Positions 43,017 through 52,391 are shown, counted from the first letter of the stretch. The stretch is 64,000 nt of DNA from Cytophagales bacterium (GCA_027317105.1 DAHVFH010000156.1:1-64000), one strand, 5' to 3'. Numbers and translations: made by a program. The notes: generated by a model not told the origin, from the sequence alone.

Positions 43017-44937
43017 AAAAGAGCGGATAGGTAACACGAGTGAAATTTCGGAAGAGGAGCGCGTGAAGATTATTGAAGAGTCTACCAAGGCTGTGGGGCG
43101 CTCGGTTTTCTTCTCTGTTATCATCATGATCATTTCGTTCGCGCCAATTCTGTTTCTTACCGGCCAGGAGAAAAAATTATTTACTCCATTAGTTCTCACA
43201 AAAACATTTTCGCTGATCGGAGCTGCTCTATTGGCTGTCACGGTTTCTCCGATGCTGGCTCGGGTATTTGTAAAGGGGCGGTTGACTCCTGAAAGCCGAA
43301 ATCCGGTTTCTAATTTTTTTGTAAAAATCTATACACCTGTTATCCGTCTTTGCCAGCGGTTCAAATATATGACACTTGTTGTTTGTGTTGTGTTGGTGGC
43401 CGCCAGCATACCATCTATACTCAACCTTGGCACGGAATTCATGCCCCCGTTGGATGAAGGATCCTTGCTTATGATGCCGGTAACCTTGCCGGATGTTTCC
43501 AATGCAGAAGCCAAGCGCATCATTCAAATCCAGGACAGGATTTTGAAAAGCGTGCCCGAAGTAGAGAATGTGCTAGGCAAGGCAGGTCGAGCTTATACGG
43601 CTACTGACAACTCGCCCATGTCTATGATTGAAACCATTGTGGTGCTCAAGCCGAAATCGAAATGGAGAGAAGGAATGACAAAAGAAAAACTCATTGCCGA
43701 GATGAATGAACGTGTCCGGATTCCAGGAGTTGTTGTTGGATGGACACAGCCCATCATTAACCGGATCAACATGCTTTCCACAGGCATCCGCACCGATGTA
43801 GGTGTAAAAGTATTCGGCTCCAACCTCGATTCAGTTTTCACCCTCACGGCACAAATTGAAAAAGCACTGAGAGGCATTGATGGACTAACCGATCTTTATC
43901 TTGAGCAACTCACCGGAGGAAAATACTTGAATATTAAAATCAACCGGGAGGCAATCGCCCGATATGGTCTCAGCGTGGAAGATGTAAACATGGTGATTGA
44001 GACCGCTCTGGGTGGAATGATTTTAACGAGCACGGTTGAAGGCAGAGAGCGATTTACGGTTACAGTACGGCTGGCGCAAGACTACCGAAATGATCTCGAT
44101 GAAATTAAACGCGTACCCGTTCAAACCGCTTCTTATGGAGTAGTGCCCCTTTCCTCTGTGGCGGAGATTTTTGTAAATGAAGGACCTCCTATGATCAACT
44201 CTGAAAATACACGGTTAAGAGGTACCGTGTTATTCAATGTACGCGGTCGCGATATGGGTAGCGTAGTGAATGAAGCCAAGGCAAAAATCGAAAACGAATT
44301 TAAAAAACTTCCCAAAGGATATTTCATTCAATGGAGTGGTCAATACGAAAACCAGGTACGTGCTCAGAAGCGTCTCATGATTATCATTCCCATTACACTG
44401 TTTGTTATTGGCATTATACTCTACATCACGTTCCATACCTTCCGCGAGGTGATTATCGTTTTCACTAGCGTACCAGTCGCTTTAGTTGGGGGCGTGTATT
44501 CGTTATACTTCTTCAATATAAACTTTTCGGTGGCTGTCGCGGTAGGCTTCACTGCCTTGTTTGGAGTGGCCGTGGAAACGGGTGTGCTGATGATCGCCTA
44601 CATGAACGGCTCTATCAAACAGTTGGTGGAGAGAAAGAATGGAGCGAACGAGTCCATTGATAAGCAAGACTTGCAGGATTCCATTTTCAACGGCGCAGTG
44701 CCGCGTGTACGCCCGTTGCTGATGACCGTGCTTGCCAATATCCTGGGATTAATTCCGGTATTGATCTCTACAGGAACAGGCAGTGATGTGATGAAGCCCA
44801 TAGCAATCCCATTTGTTTTTGGACTCATAACCTCTACCCTTTTTGTACTGGTGGTGCTACCAGTGTTTTACCAGGTAGTCAGGGAGCATGAATTAAAGAA
44901 AACCGGAAAACTTAAAATATTAGACATTGAAGATTAA
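43003..44937 (+). CDS. cusA: CusA-type RND efflux pump, C-terminal half (pump 1)
   Basis: A 644-residue protein that begins with a charged loop (MNKTEKERIGNTSEISEEER) and carries TM5-TM12 with the second porter domain. The three methionines that bind Cu(I) in E. coli CusA (M573, M623, M672) are matched by LMMPVTLPDVS, SPMSMIETI and INRINMLSTG. This favours Cu(I)/Ag(I) over zinc or cobalt. Translation is probably coupled to the N-terminal half by the 14-base overlap. Confidence 0.88.
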   Translation: MNKTEKERIGNTSEISEEERVKIIEESTKAVGRSVFFSVIIMIISFAPILFLTGQEKKLFTPLVLTKTFSLIGAALLAVTVSPMLARVFVKGRLTPESRNPVSNFFVKIYTPVIRLCQRFKYMTLVVCVVLVAASIPSILNLGTEFMPPLDEGSLLMMPVTLPDVSNAEAKRIIQIQDRILKSVPEVENVLGKAGRAYTATDNSPMSMIETIVVLKPKSKWREGMTKEKLIAEMNERVRIPGVVVGWTQPIINRINMLSTGIRTDVGVKVFGSNLDSVFTLTAQIEKALRGIDGLTDLYLEQLTGGKYLNIKINREAIARYGLSVEDVNMVIETALGGMILTSTVEGRERFTVTVRLAQDYRNDLDEIKRVPVQTASYGVVPLSSVAEIFVNEGPPMINSENTRLRGTVLFNVRGRDMGSVVNEAKAKIENEFKKLPKGYFIQWSGQYENQVRAQKRLMIIIPITLFVIGIILYITFHTFREVIIVFTSVPVALVGGVYSLYFFNINFSVAVAVGFTALFGVAVETGVLMIAYMNGSIKQLVERKNGANESIDKQDLQDSIFNGAVPRVRPLLMTVLANILGLIPVLISTGTGSDVMKPIAIPFVFGLITSTLFVLVVLPVFYQVVREHELKKTGKLKILDIED

Positions 44938-44941
44938 CGTC

Positions 44942-46162
44942 ATGAAAGAAATCACTTTGTATATGACTCTTGGTTTATCACTACTCTTCTACAGTTGTCA
45001 AAAGCAGTCGCATGATGAGCACAACGCGCATCTATCTCATCAGGTAGGAGAAGCAAACATGAAGGCTCTCTCTATTTCGGCAGAGCCAACTAACCGGAAA
45101 GTTATTTCAAGCCAGACTCTTGTAAAACCTGTAAAGCAACTTCAGTCAAGTCCGGTTAACGCATATGGATTTATTTCTCTGGATGAGCGCAGAAGTAATC
45201 AGGTAGCGGCTCGGGTAAGTGGTCGCATCGAAAGGCTTTATGTAAAATACGAAAATCAATTTGTTCGCAAAGGCGATAAAATACTGGAACTGTACAGTCC
45301 CGATCTTAATGCGAATCAGGAAGAACTCTTGTACGCACATAAAGCTGACCCTGATGGTGAAATCACAAAACATGCCGCCCACAAACTTAAGCTTCTTGGA
45401 ATAACCGATGCACAGATAAAGCAAATTATCGAATCGGGCAAAACACTCTTTACACTTTCCATCTACAGCGCTTATGACGGATATATCTTTTATAATCCAT
45501 CCAGTCAAATATCACCTTCAAAAACTTCTATGACTTCTTCATCTGCAGGCAGTAAAATGGGCAGTGGAATGAGCGCAGACTCCCAGGAAAAATCGGCCTC
45601 ATCTTCTATGTCTTCATCATCTGGTCCCATCCGCGATGGTGCATACGTTTCAGCCGGGCAAACACTCTTTTGGATAAATGATTTGCGTGAAGTATGGGGT
45701 ATTTTATCGGTGGACAATCTTCATCAGGATGAGATAATACTTAATGATAGTGTAACAGTGGTTAGCGAGTTAATTCCGGAAAAACCATTCAAGACAGTTA
45801 TTCGATTTATTGAACCCCAATATACTGCCAGTCAGAAGTTCATCCAGGTGAGGACCTATCTTCCTAACCCAAACAACAGCTTGCGAATCAACTCACTCAT
45901 TGAAGCAACCATCTCCTCCAAAACAAAGGACTCAATGACGTTGCCTGCGTCCAGCATTCTGTATTTAGGTGGCAGGCAGGCAGTATGGAAAAAGGTTGGC
46001 CAAACGGATGAAGGCGCTCACATTCTGGAAATCCGGTTTGTAAAACTCGGATCTGTTTCGCAAGGGCGTGTGGTCGTGCTTAGTGGATTGCAGGTGAATG
46101 ATGAAATAGCCTTAGATGCCGGGTACTTGATGGATCGCGAAAGCTTGGTTAAACCGGAATAA
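44942..46162 (+). CDS. cusB: CusB-like membrane fusion lipoprotein 1
   Basis: From ATG 44942 the product has about 406 residues, with a lipobox (LSLLFYSC). A barrel-sandwich/HlyD core is visible: VAARVSGRIERLYVKYENQFVRKGDKILELYSPDL, and DGAYVSAGQTLFWINDLREVWG. A Ser/Met-rich insert (SKMGSGMSADSQEKSASSS) lies in the middle. It links the inner-membrane pump to an outer-membrane channel. Its end is 3 bases before a second fusion protein gene. Confidence 0.85.
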   Translation: MKEITLYMTLGLSLLFYSCQKQSHDEHNAHLSHQVGEANMKALSISAEPTNRKVISSQTLVKPVKQLQSSPVNAYGFISLDERRSNQVAARVSGRIERLYVKYENQFVRKGDKILELYSPDLNANQEELLYAHKADPDGEITKHAAHKLKLLGITDAQIKQIIESGKTLFTLSIYSAYDGYIFYNPSSQISPSKTSMTSSSAGSKMGSGMSADSQEKSASSSMSSSSGPIRDGAYVSAGQTLFWINDLREVWGILSVDNLHQDEIILNDSVTVVSELIPEKPFKTVIRFIEPQYTASQKFIQVRTYLPNPNNSLRINSLIEATISSKTKDSMTLPASSILYLGGRQAVWKKVGQTDEGAHILEIRFVKLGSVSQGRVVVLSGLQVNDEIALDAGYLMDRESLVKPE

Positions 46163-46165
46163 GAT

Positions 46166-47260
46166 ATGAGAAAAAAATGCATATATCTGTCGTTACTCAT
46201 CCTTGTTGCTTCATGTGGCAAAAAATCAGAGCAGTTACATCAGGGGCATAATGGAAAAAGTAACGCAATGCTGACACTTACTGATCAGGACCGAATGGTT
46301 GTCAATTTGCAAGTTGATACGGCTGCTATCAAAACTTTGTCTGAGGAAACTACTTTGATTGGCACCGCAGCCGTAGATGAACGTGCTATCAATGTGATCA
46401 GTGCGAGGGTAAAAGGTAGGGTTGATAAATTGTTTGTGCGCAATCCTGGCACGTATGTAAAAAATGGTGATCCTTTATACAGCATTTACAGCGAAGATCT
46501 TTTGTCATACGAAAATGAATACCTGCTTGCTATCGATGAAAACAAATTAGCAACAACTCAAAAAGAGGTCACGCAAAGAATGGTGGAAGCAGCCCGCAGA
46601 AGGTTGGAGTTATGGACACTTTCAGAAAAACAGATTGATGAGCTTGAGGAAACAAAAGCGATATCGTCTTTGATCACTTTCTATAGCAATAGAAAGGGAT
46701 TCTTGTCAGAGCTTCTTATCCGTGAGGGTGAATATGTGGAGATCGGTAGTCCTTTGTTCCGACTGGCAGACTTAAATATACTGTGGATTGAATCACAATT
46801 GTATAGCAGTGAAATCAATTACCTGAGACAGTCTCCAACTCTCGAAGTAGAGTTCGAAGCTTTTCCGGATGAGCGGATCAAGGGTGAGATTGTGTACGAT
46901 AATCCAAGGCTGGAAGAGAATACGAAGATCAACTTGGTGCGCATCAAAGTAAACAATCAAAAGGGTAATTATAAGCCAGGCATGATGGCGTATATCTACT
47001 TCAAACGCAATCAGAGAAAAACATTAGTCATACCGAAGTCAGCTTTATTGATTGAGAATAATATTATCGTTTGGGCAGAGACATCTGACGGTATGTTCGA
47101 ACAACGCATGGTGAAAATTGGTATTCAGAACAAACGTGAAGTTGAAATTCTCAGTGGCTTATCACCAGGCGACAGGGTGGTAACGCGTGGTGGGTTTCTG
47201 TTGAACAGTGCATGGAAAATAAAACAAGGTGGTGGTGCGATGGAGGGTATGAAGATGTAA
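46166..47260 (+). CDS. cusB: CusB-like membrane fusion lipoprotein 2
   Basis: A 364-residue lipoprotein (MRKKCIYLSLLILVASC) with ISARVKGRVDKLFVRNPGTY, the alpha-hairpin QRMVEAARRRLELWTLSEKQ, and IREGEYVEIGSPLFRLADL, i.e. a second HlyD-type fusion protein. The C-terminus is Met/Gly-rich (GGAMEGMKM). Two fusion proteins per pump may form a mixed hexamer or serve two pumps. No TolC-like gene follows in this cluster; one starts at 63822. Confidence 0.85.
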   Translation: MRKKCIYLSLLILVASCGKKSEQLHQGHNGKSNAMLTLTDQDRMVVNLQVDTAAIKTLSEETTLIGTAAVDERAINVISARVKGRVDKLFVRNPGTYVKNGDPLYSIYSEDLLSYENEYLLAIDENKLATTQKEVTQRMVEAARRRLELWTLSEKQIDELEETKAISSLITFYSNRKGFLSELLIREGEYVEIGSPLFRLADLNILWIESQLYSSEINYLRQSPTLEVEFEAFPDERIKGEIVYDNPRLEENTKINLVRIKVNNQKGNYKPGMMAYIYFKRNQRKTLVIPKSALLIENNIIVWAETSDGMFEQRMVKIGIQNKREVEILSGLSPGDRVVTRGGFLLNSAWKIKQGGGAMEGMKM

Positions 47261-47320
47261 TACAAAAAAAACAAAGTGTACCAGATAATCAACAAGCTGT
47301 TTAATCAAAATTTAGAAATC

Positions 47321-47704
47321 ATGAAAAAATCAAGGGATGTAATAGTAATCGCAGGACTCGCTTTCCTGCTGGCTCGGTGCGTAAATGATAAGACTACGGA
47401 GATAACACCTACCGTCAAGAACAACGTTTCCTTCCAATTGGATATACAGCCCATATTCAATCAGGAATGTATTATGTGCCATAGACCGATGATGGGAGTT
47501 GCCCCAGACTTAACCAATGGTCATGCATATGAATCCTTAATAAACCGCGAGGGCAGTATTATGCCTGGAGACTCAGGAGGAAGTGAACTGATGGACATGC
47601 TGCATGGTGGAGGGGACAACCCCATGCCTCCTGGCACTAAAATATCTCCAATGAAAATTGCATTGATTGCCAAGTGGATAGATGAGGGTGCTAAAAATAA
47701 TTAA
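47321..47704 (+). CDS. Monohaem cytochrome c lipoprotein
   Basis: From ATG 47321 the protein has 127 residues with a signal sequence and possible lipobox (LLARC). The haem motif CIMCH and the segment MPPGTKISPMKIALIAKWIDEG mark a small class I-like c-type cytochrome, with a possible Met ligand in the MPPG segment. It sits in the periplasm and would carry electrons to or from the neighbouring complex. It stands at the start of the respiratory cluster. Confidence 0.75.
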   Translation: MKKSRDVIVIAGLAFLLARCVNDKTTEITPTVKNNVSFQLDIQPIFNQECIMCHRPMMGVAPDLTNGHAYESLINREGSIMPGDSGGSELMDMLHGGGDNPMPPGTKISPMKIALIAKWIDEGAKNN

Positions 47705-47725
47705 TCGACTTAAAACAAAACAACT

Positions 47726-48565
47726 ATGAAACCCTACAATGTATTCTCTGTTATAATTTTTTTATTAGTGAGTACGAGCCTATTTGCGCAGGAAGCAGAT
47801 TCACTCGTTAAAACAAAAGATAAACCCGCACGCAATGCTTTTCAAAGTACCTGGCTTATTGATAATGTAACAGGCGTTGTTAATACGAAGGGTACTTTAC
47901 AATTTGATATTCAACATCGCTTTGGTTTGATAAACAGCGGCAACAATGACTTGGGTGGTCTTTGGGGCCCGTCAAACATCCGGATAGCAATGGCTTACTC
48001 GATCTCAAACCGTATCACTATAGGTTTGGGTACTACCAAGGGGAATCTCTTACAGGATTTGAATATCAAAGTGGCTTTGATCCGTCAAACGCGTTCAGGA
48101 AAAATCCCCGTGAGCTTGACGTTTTATGGCAACGCAGCAATCGATACGAGGTCAGCTGATTATTTCTCAAAAGATTCTGAACGCTATTCCTACTTCAGCC
48201 AGTTGCTGATTATGAGAAGATTTAGCAGTGCGATATCTCTTCAGGTAGCACCAAGCTATTCTCACAACAATCTGGTTGACCCATCGCAGTCAAATGATTT
48301 GTTTGCCATTGCTGCTGGAGGAAAATTAAACATCAGCAGCAAGACAGCGATATTGGTTGATTACAACCAGCCTCTAGGTCAATACTCGAGTAACCCAGGC
48401 CTCGCCTTAGGAATAGAAATGTCAACTGGCTCTCACGCCTTCCAGATTTTTGTCGGCAATTACAACCGAATTTTACCACAAGCGAATTACTTCCTGAATG
48501 AGAACAAATTATCCGAAAAGCAATTCCTTGTTGGGTTCAATATCAACCGCCTTTGGAATTTTTAA
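47726..48565 (+). CDS. DUF5777 outer-membrane beta-barrel protein
   Basis: A 279-residue protein with signal peptide (MKPYNVFSVIIFLLVSTSLFAQ) and alternating hydrophobic strands ending NINRLWNF. The blocks NVTGVVNTKGTLQFDIQHRFG and GLWGPSNIRIAMAYSI are typical for DUF5777 proteins, which in Bacteroidota co-occur with small cytochromes and NrfD-type clusters. The function is unknown, possibly an outer-membrane barrel for electron or solute transfer. A decayed copy of its 3' end lies at 27543. Confidence 0.8.
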   Translation: MKPYNVFSVIIFLLVSTSLFAQEADSLVKTKDKPARNAFQSTWLIDNVTGVVNTKGTLQFDIQHRFGLINSGNNDLGGLWGPSNIRIAMAYSISNRITIGLGTTKGNLLQDLNIKVALIRQTRSGKIPVSLTFYGNAAIDTRSADYFSKDSERYSYFSQLLIMRRFSSAISLQVAPSYSHNNLVDPSQSNDLFAIAAGGKLNISSKTAILVDYNQPLGQYSSNPGLALGIEMSTGSHAFQIFVGNYNRILPQANYFLNENKLSEKQFLVGFNINRLWNF

Positions 48566-48578
48566 TCCCCGATCAAGT

Positions 48579-48848
48579 ATGAAAACCGAAAACGAGAACA
48601 GTCTCTCGCGAAGAAACTTCTTAGGCATTGGCCTGACGTTTCCTTTTCTGAGTGTTGCTGGCCGACTCGCAGCAGATCCAACAAGTAAAAAAGCAGACAA
48701 TACCGAGTTTACCACCATGCTTACCTCTGAAGGCAAGGCCGTGAAGGTGAGAACAAGCGAATTAAAAAATTCGAAAGTCATTGAAAAGAAAATGTCAAAC
48801 CAGTCTTTGCTTAATTGGCTGAAGCCGAAAGGATTCACTTCAAAATAA
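48579..48848 (+). CDS. Small Tat-exported protein, paralogue of the ferredoxin N-terminus
   Basis: An 89-residue protein with a twin-arginine signal (SRRNFLGIGLTFPFL). After it comes TTMLTSEGKAVKVRTSELK...EKK, which aligns with ELMSTDGTLLQVPLSAVE...EKK at the N-terminus of the next protein. It has no Cys, so it binds no Fe-S cluster. It starts 14 bases after DUF5777 and ends 7 bases before the ferredoxin gene. Confidence 0.65.
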   Translation: MKTENENSLSRRNFLGIGLTFPFLSVAGRLAADPTSKKADNTEFTTMLTSEGKAVKVRTSELKNSKVIEKKMSNQSLLNWLKPKGFTSK

Positions 48849-48854
48849 AGAGCC

Positions 48855-49811
48855 ATGGAAAAAGAAAATAACAGCGACAACAAAACCAGACGCACCTTTG
48901 TTGAGCGGGGCCTTAAAGCAGGTCTGCTCACCATTGCTAGCGGGGCCTTGTTGGCGAAAGTTTTCGGTAAATCTGAAAACAAAAAATCAGAAGAAACTAT
49001 TGAATTGATGTCTACCGATGGCACACTCTTGCAAGTACCATTATCGGCTGTAGAGCATACGCACGAAAAGAAGTCCAACTACAACCCGCGTGAAGGGTTT
49101 CCCAATCGCAAATTTGTAATGGTAGTGGATCTGGCTAAATGCAGGAATGCGCGAAAATGTCAAAGCTCCTGCAATAAAAACCATTATATCACGGGCGAAA
49201 ATGCGTGGATCAAGATTTATAAAATGCAGGACAATGAAAAAAGTGCGCCCTACTGGCAACCCACTTTGTGTCAACATTGTGATGAACCTCCATGTGTGAA
49301 GGTTTGCCCGGTTGATGCCACCTTTAAAAGAAGAGATGGTATTGTTTTGATTGACAACAACCGCTGTATTGGTTGCAGGTTTTGTATGGCGGCTTGTCCT
49401 TACTCAGTAAGAATATTTAATTGGGCAGAGCCATGGCAAGGTGAAACAGCAGAGCACACTCATTATTCTCCCGATTATGCCGGTGTGCCGAGTCAGAAGG
49501 GGACTGTTGATAAATGTGATTTTTGTCCCCACATGATTGATAAGGGTGAACTGCCACATTGCGTCAGCGCCTGCCCCAACGATGTATTCAGTTTTGGTGA
49601 CATGTATGAAGATACGGTAGCCAACGGAAGCGGTCAATCTTTTAAGCTCAGCAAGCTGTTGAAAGATAGGGCTGGCTACCGACTAATGGAAAATTTAGGC
49701 ACTCAACCCAGCGTCTATTATCTCCCACCATCAGATAGAGTTGTTGATTTTGAAGAAGGGTTAAAGAATTACACAGAGTTCAAATCAGTAGATAAACCTG
49801 AAGGAGTATGA
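48855..49811 (+). CDS. Tat-exported 4Fe-4S dicluster ferredoxin (PsrB/DsrO/NrfC-like)
   Basis: A 318-residue protein with Tat signal (TRRTFVERGLKAG). Four Cys motifs are visible: CRNARKCQSSC, CQHCDEPPCVKVCP, CIGCRFCMAACP and CDFCPHMIDKGELPHCVSACP. In the first the usual second Cys is replaced by Ala, so one cluster may be 3Fe-4S. The family transfers electrons between a quinone-reactive NrfD-type membrane subunit and a periplasmic enzyme. It overlaps the NrfD gene by ATGA. The catalytic partner is not in the window. Confidence 0.85.
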   Translation: MEKENNSDNKTRRTFVERGLKAGLLTIASGALLAKVFGKSENKKSEETIELMSTDGTLLQVPLSAVEHTHEKKSNYNPREGFPNRKFVMVVDLAKCRNARKCQSSCNKNHYITGENAWIKIYKMQDNEKSAPYWQPTLCQHCDEPPCVKVCPVDATFKRRDGIVLIDNNRCIGCRFCMAACPYSVRIFNWAEPWQGETAEHTHYSPDYAGVPSQKGTVDKCDFCPHMIDKGELPHCVSACPNDVFSFGDMYEDTVANGSGQSFKLSKLLKDRAGYRLMENLGTQPSVYYLPPSDRVVDFEEGLKNYTEFKSVDKPEGV

Positions 49812-51124
49812 ACACCACATACGATCAACTCGTAAATGACCTTGCCCCAAAAAAATTCGGATGGAGAGGAAATACCTGGATAGCGGTTCTGGTAATCATT
49901 ATCATAATCGGGTTTTACTCCTATATACAACAGTTAGAGCATGGTCTTGTGATAACAGGCATGCGAGACTATGCCCTTTGGGGTATTTACATATCTAACT
50001 TTGTATTCTTTGTAGCAGTTAGCCTGGTTGGTTCTTTAATAACAGCAATCCTAAGATTGTCCTACGTGCAATGGAATACACCACTCACTAGGATTGCCGA
50101 GATCGTTGCTGTTGCTGCAATTATTATGGCTGGGCTAACCATCATCATTGACATGGGAAGGCCTGACCGGATGCTGAATTTATTTACACATGGCAGACTT
50201 CAGTCACCTATCATTTGGGACGTGATTGTGATCAGTACGTACCTAGTGATAAGCCTGCTGTTATTGTATTATCCTTTACTGCCCGACTTTCGCATACTAA
50301 GCAAATATTTTCAAAAAGATGCCCAAGTAAGAAAATGGTACGGAAGGCTATCATTGAACTGGACTGGCAACCACAAACAGCGAAGAATTTATTCCAACTC
50401 CATTCGGGCACTTTCAATAATGATCATTCCAGTCGCCTTTGCCATTCACACCGTTACAGCGTGGCTTTTTGAAACTACCTACCGACCAGGTTGGGACAGT
50501 ACCAACTTCGGACCTTATTTCATAGCTGGTGCTTTTGTAGCCGGTACCAGCGCTGTAATCATAGTCATGTTTGTGCTTTGCAAAGTGTACCATTTAGAAA
50601 ATTATATCACAGACAACCACTGTGATAAGATGGGAAAAATACTTGTGCTACTATGCCTGGTGTACCTGTACTTTAATCTAAATGAGTATATGATGCCTAC
50701 TTATAAATCGACTGAAGAAGAGGCAACACATCTCCGAAGTTTATTTACAGGACAATACGCACGATTGTTTTGGACAGCTATCATTGGAGGATTGGTATTA
50801 CCAGTAATTATTTTAGTTTTTCCACAAGGGCGCAAACCATTGCCATTATTTATTGTGTCATTGGCAGTAGTGCTTGGTGCCTGGTGGAAGCGCTATATTA
50901 TTGTAATCCCCACGCTTAGCCACCCGTTTCTTCCAATTCAAGGAGTGCCTGAATCATGGCGGCACTATTCACCAACTTGGATGGAATGGTCAATAACATT
51001 TGCCACACTAGCGAGTGCACTCCTTATCATCACATTTCTTGTAAGGTTTCTGCCGATCATCCCAATCCATGAGACTGCACAAGAAAGAAACATAGTAGAA
51101 CCATCTTCAACTAATTCGTTATGA
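49808..51124 (+). CDS. NrfD/PsrC-like membrane subunit
   Basis: A 438-residue inner-membrane protein with about ten hydrophobic segments. Family motifs include MRDYALWGIYISNFVFFVAVSLVGSL, DMGRPDRMLNLFTHGRLQSPI with the conserved Gly-Arg-Pro-Asp, and WDVIVISTYLVISLLLLYY. These proteins oxidise or reduce quinones and exchange electrons with the ferredoxin subunit. The gene overlaps both neighbours by four bases, so it is in a tight operon. Confidence 0.88.
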   Translation: MNTTYDQLVNDLAPKKFGWRGNTWIAVLVIIIIIGFYSYIQQLEHGLVITGMRDYALWGIYISNFVFFVAVSLVGSLITAILRLSYVQWNTPLTRIAEIVAVAAIIMAGLTIIIDMGRPDRMLNLFTHGRLQSPIIWDVIVISTYLVISLLLLYYPLLPDFRILSKYFQKDAQVRKWYGRLSLNWTGNHKQRRIYSNSIRALSIMIIPVAFAIHTVTAWLFETTYRPGWDSTNFGPYFIAGAFVAGTSAVIIVMFVLCKVYHLENYITDNHCDKMGKILVLLCLVYLYFNLNEYMMPTYKSTEEEATHLRSLFTGQYARLFWTAIIGGLVLPVIILVFPQGRKPLPLFIVSLAVVLGAWWKRYIIVIPTLSHPFLPIQGVPESWRHYSPTWMEWSITFATLASALLIITFLVRFLPIIPIHETAQERNIVEPSSTNSL

Positions 51125-51960
51125 GAACAAGTTTCATTGTAGTGACTTTACTTATTGCAAGTGCCTCTTTTGCCCAAAACAAAAAAATCAAAGCCCGGGT
51201 ATCCGCTCAATATACCAAAGTCATGAACCAGGAATCCTTCATCACTCTTTCCGCTAAGTACAAAAGTGAAAACGGATTTGAACCTGGCACAAGCCTGGAG
51301 TTCAAGATTTATAAAACAGCCTCAAATGACTCTTTGGCCTACCAAGGAAAGATAAAAACTGATATGAATGGTAAAGCTCGATTTATCCTGAACCCGAGTG
51401 ACTTAATAGCTAACGAGCCTTCCACCGCTATTACATACGTTGCTAAAATTGAGAATGATAACAAGTTTGAGGACAATGAAACAACCATCAGCTTTTCAGG
51501 TGCGATTTTAAAAGCCGAAGTGCAAACAGTTGACAGTGTAAATCAGATCAAAGCTGTATTGACAGATGCTTCTGGAAATCCTTTAGGCGGTCAGGCGCTG
51601 AAAGTAGGACTAAAAAGATTATTTGGTTTGCTTCAGGTCGGAGAAGAAAGTTATGATACAGATGAGAGGGGTTCCATCATTGTTCCTTTGAAAGATCCCA
51701 TGCCGGGTATTGGAGGAAATCTAACCTATGAAGTGGTCTTAAGCGAGAGCGACACTTACGGTACTGTAAGGGCACTTGTCAATGCTCATAGCGGAACCTC
51801 TATTCATGATCAGTCGACATTTGATCAGCGAACATTGTGGTCGCCTCCGACCAAAGCCCCACTTTATCTACTTCTGTTTCCGAGTCTAATCCTGCTCGGT
51901 ATTTGGGGGCCGATCTTCACACTGATCTTCAATCTCTATCGAATTTCAAAATCAAAATAA
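51121..51960 (+). CDS. Membrane-anchored protein with Ig-like domains
   Basis: A 279-residue protein: signal peptide (MRTSFIVVTLLIASASFAQ), two beta-rich Ig-like regions (about 30-115 and 125-220), and a C-terminal transmembrane helix (PLYLLLFPSLILLGIWGPIFTL). It looks like a periplasmic domain tethered to the inner membrane. Its gene overlaps the NrfD gene, so it is likely an accessory subunit. The function is unknown. Confidence 0.65.
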   Translation: MRTSFIVVTLLIASASFAQNKKIKARVSAQYTKVMNQESFITLSAKYKSENGFEPGTSLEFKIYKTASNDSLAYQGKIKTDMNGKARFILNPSDLIANEPSTAITYVAKIENDNKFEDNETTISFSGAILKAEVQTVDSVNQIKAVLTDASGNPLGGQALKVGLKRLFGLLQVGEESYDTDERGSIIVPLKDPMPGIGGNLTYEVVLSESDTYGTVRALVNAHSGTSIHDQSTFDQRTLWSPPTKAPLYLLLFPSLILLGIWGPIFTLIFNLYRISKSK

Positions 51961-51983
51961 ATTAATTACTTAAATCAAAAACT

Positions 51984-52385
51984 ATGAAAAAGTCAAGGAT
52001 CATTCTGCTCGCTTTCTTTACTGTTGGACTTTCTTCTTTCACGCTCTTACAATCGAAGGAATGGGTTGTGCCCGAGTCGGCAAAAAAAGCAAAGAACCCA
52101 ACCGATAAAACAAATAAAGAAGACCTGGCTAATGGAAAGAGCCTTTACTCGAAATATTGTCAATCCTGCCACGGCAAGGAAGGCTATGGAGATGGACCGA
52201 AAGCGAAAGAACTGAAAGGCAAAGTCGGTGATTTTTCAAGTGCAGAATTTCAGGGCCAAACAGACGGGTCATTGTTTTACAAAGTAACCACCGGCCGGGA
52301 TGACATGCCCGCATTTGATAAAAAAATCCCGGATGTTGAGGATCGGTGGCTTATCATCAATTATGTAAGAACACTAAAACAGTAA
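51984..52385 (+). CDS. Cytochrome c (class I)
   Basis: A 133-residue periplasmic cytochrome: signal peptide-like start (MKKSRIILLAFFTVGLSSF), haem motif CQSCHGKEGYGDGPKA and the C-terminal DDMPAFDKKIPDVEDRWLIINYVRTL with the axial Met. It is likely the electron acceptor or donor of the NrfD complex. It is preceded by a short intergenic gap and followed after 6 bases by DUF3144. Confidence 0.88.
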   Translation: MKKSRIILLAFFTVGLSSFTLLQSKEWVVPESAKKAKNPTDKTNKEDLANGKSLYSKYCQSCHGKEGYGDGPKAKELKGKVGDFSSAEFQGQTDGSLFYKVTTGRDDMPAFDKKIPDVEDRWLIINYVRTLKQ

Positions 52386-52391
52386 TCAGCC

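Noticed and set aside
42991..43020. Pump 1 as a single gene broken by a frameshift or sequencing error
   Set aside because: The second half's frame has a stop at 42991 before its ATG, and the unrelated-in-detail pump 2 is split at the same place, so a simple indel does not explain it.
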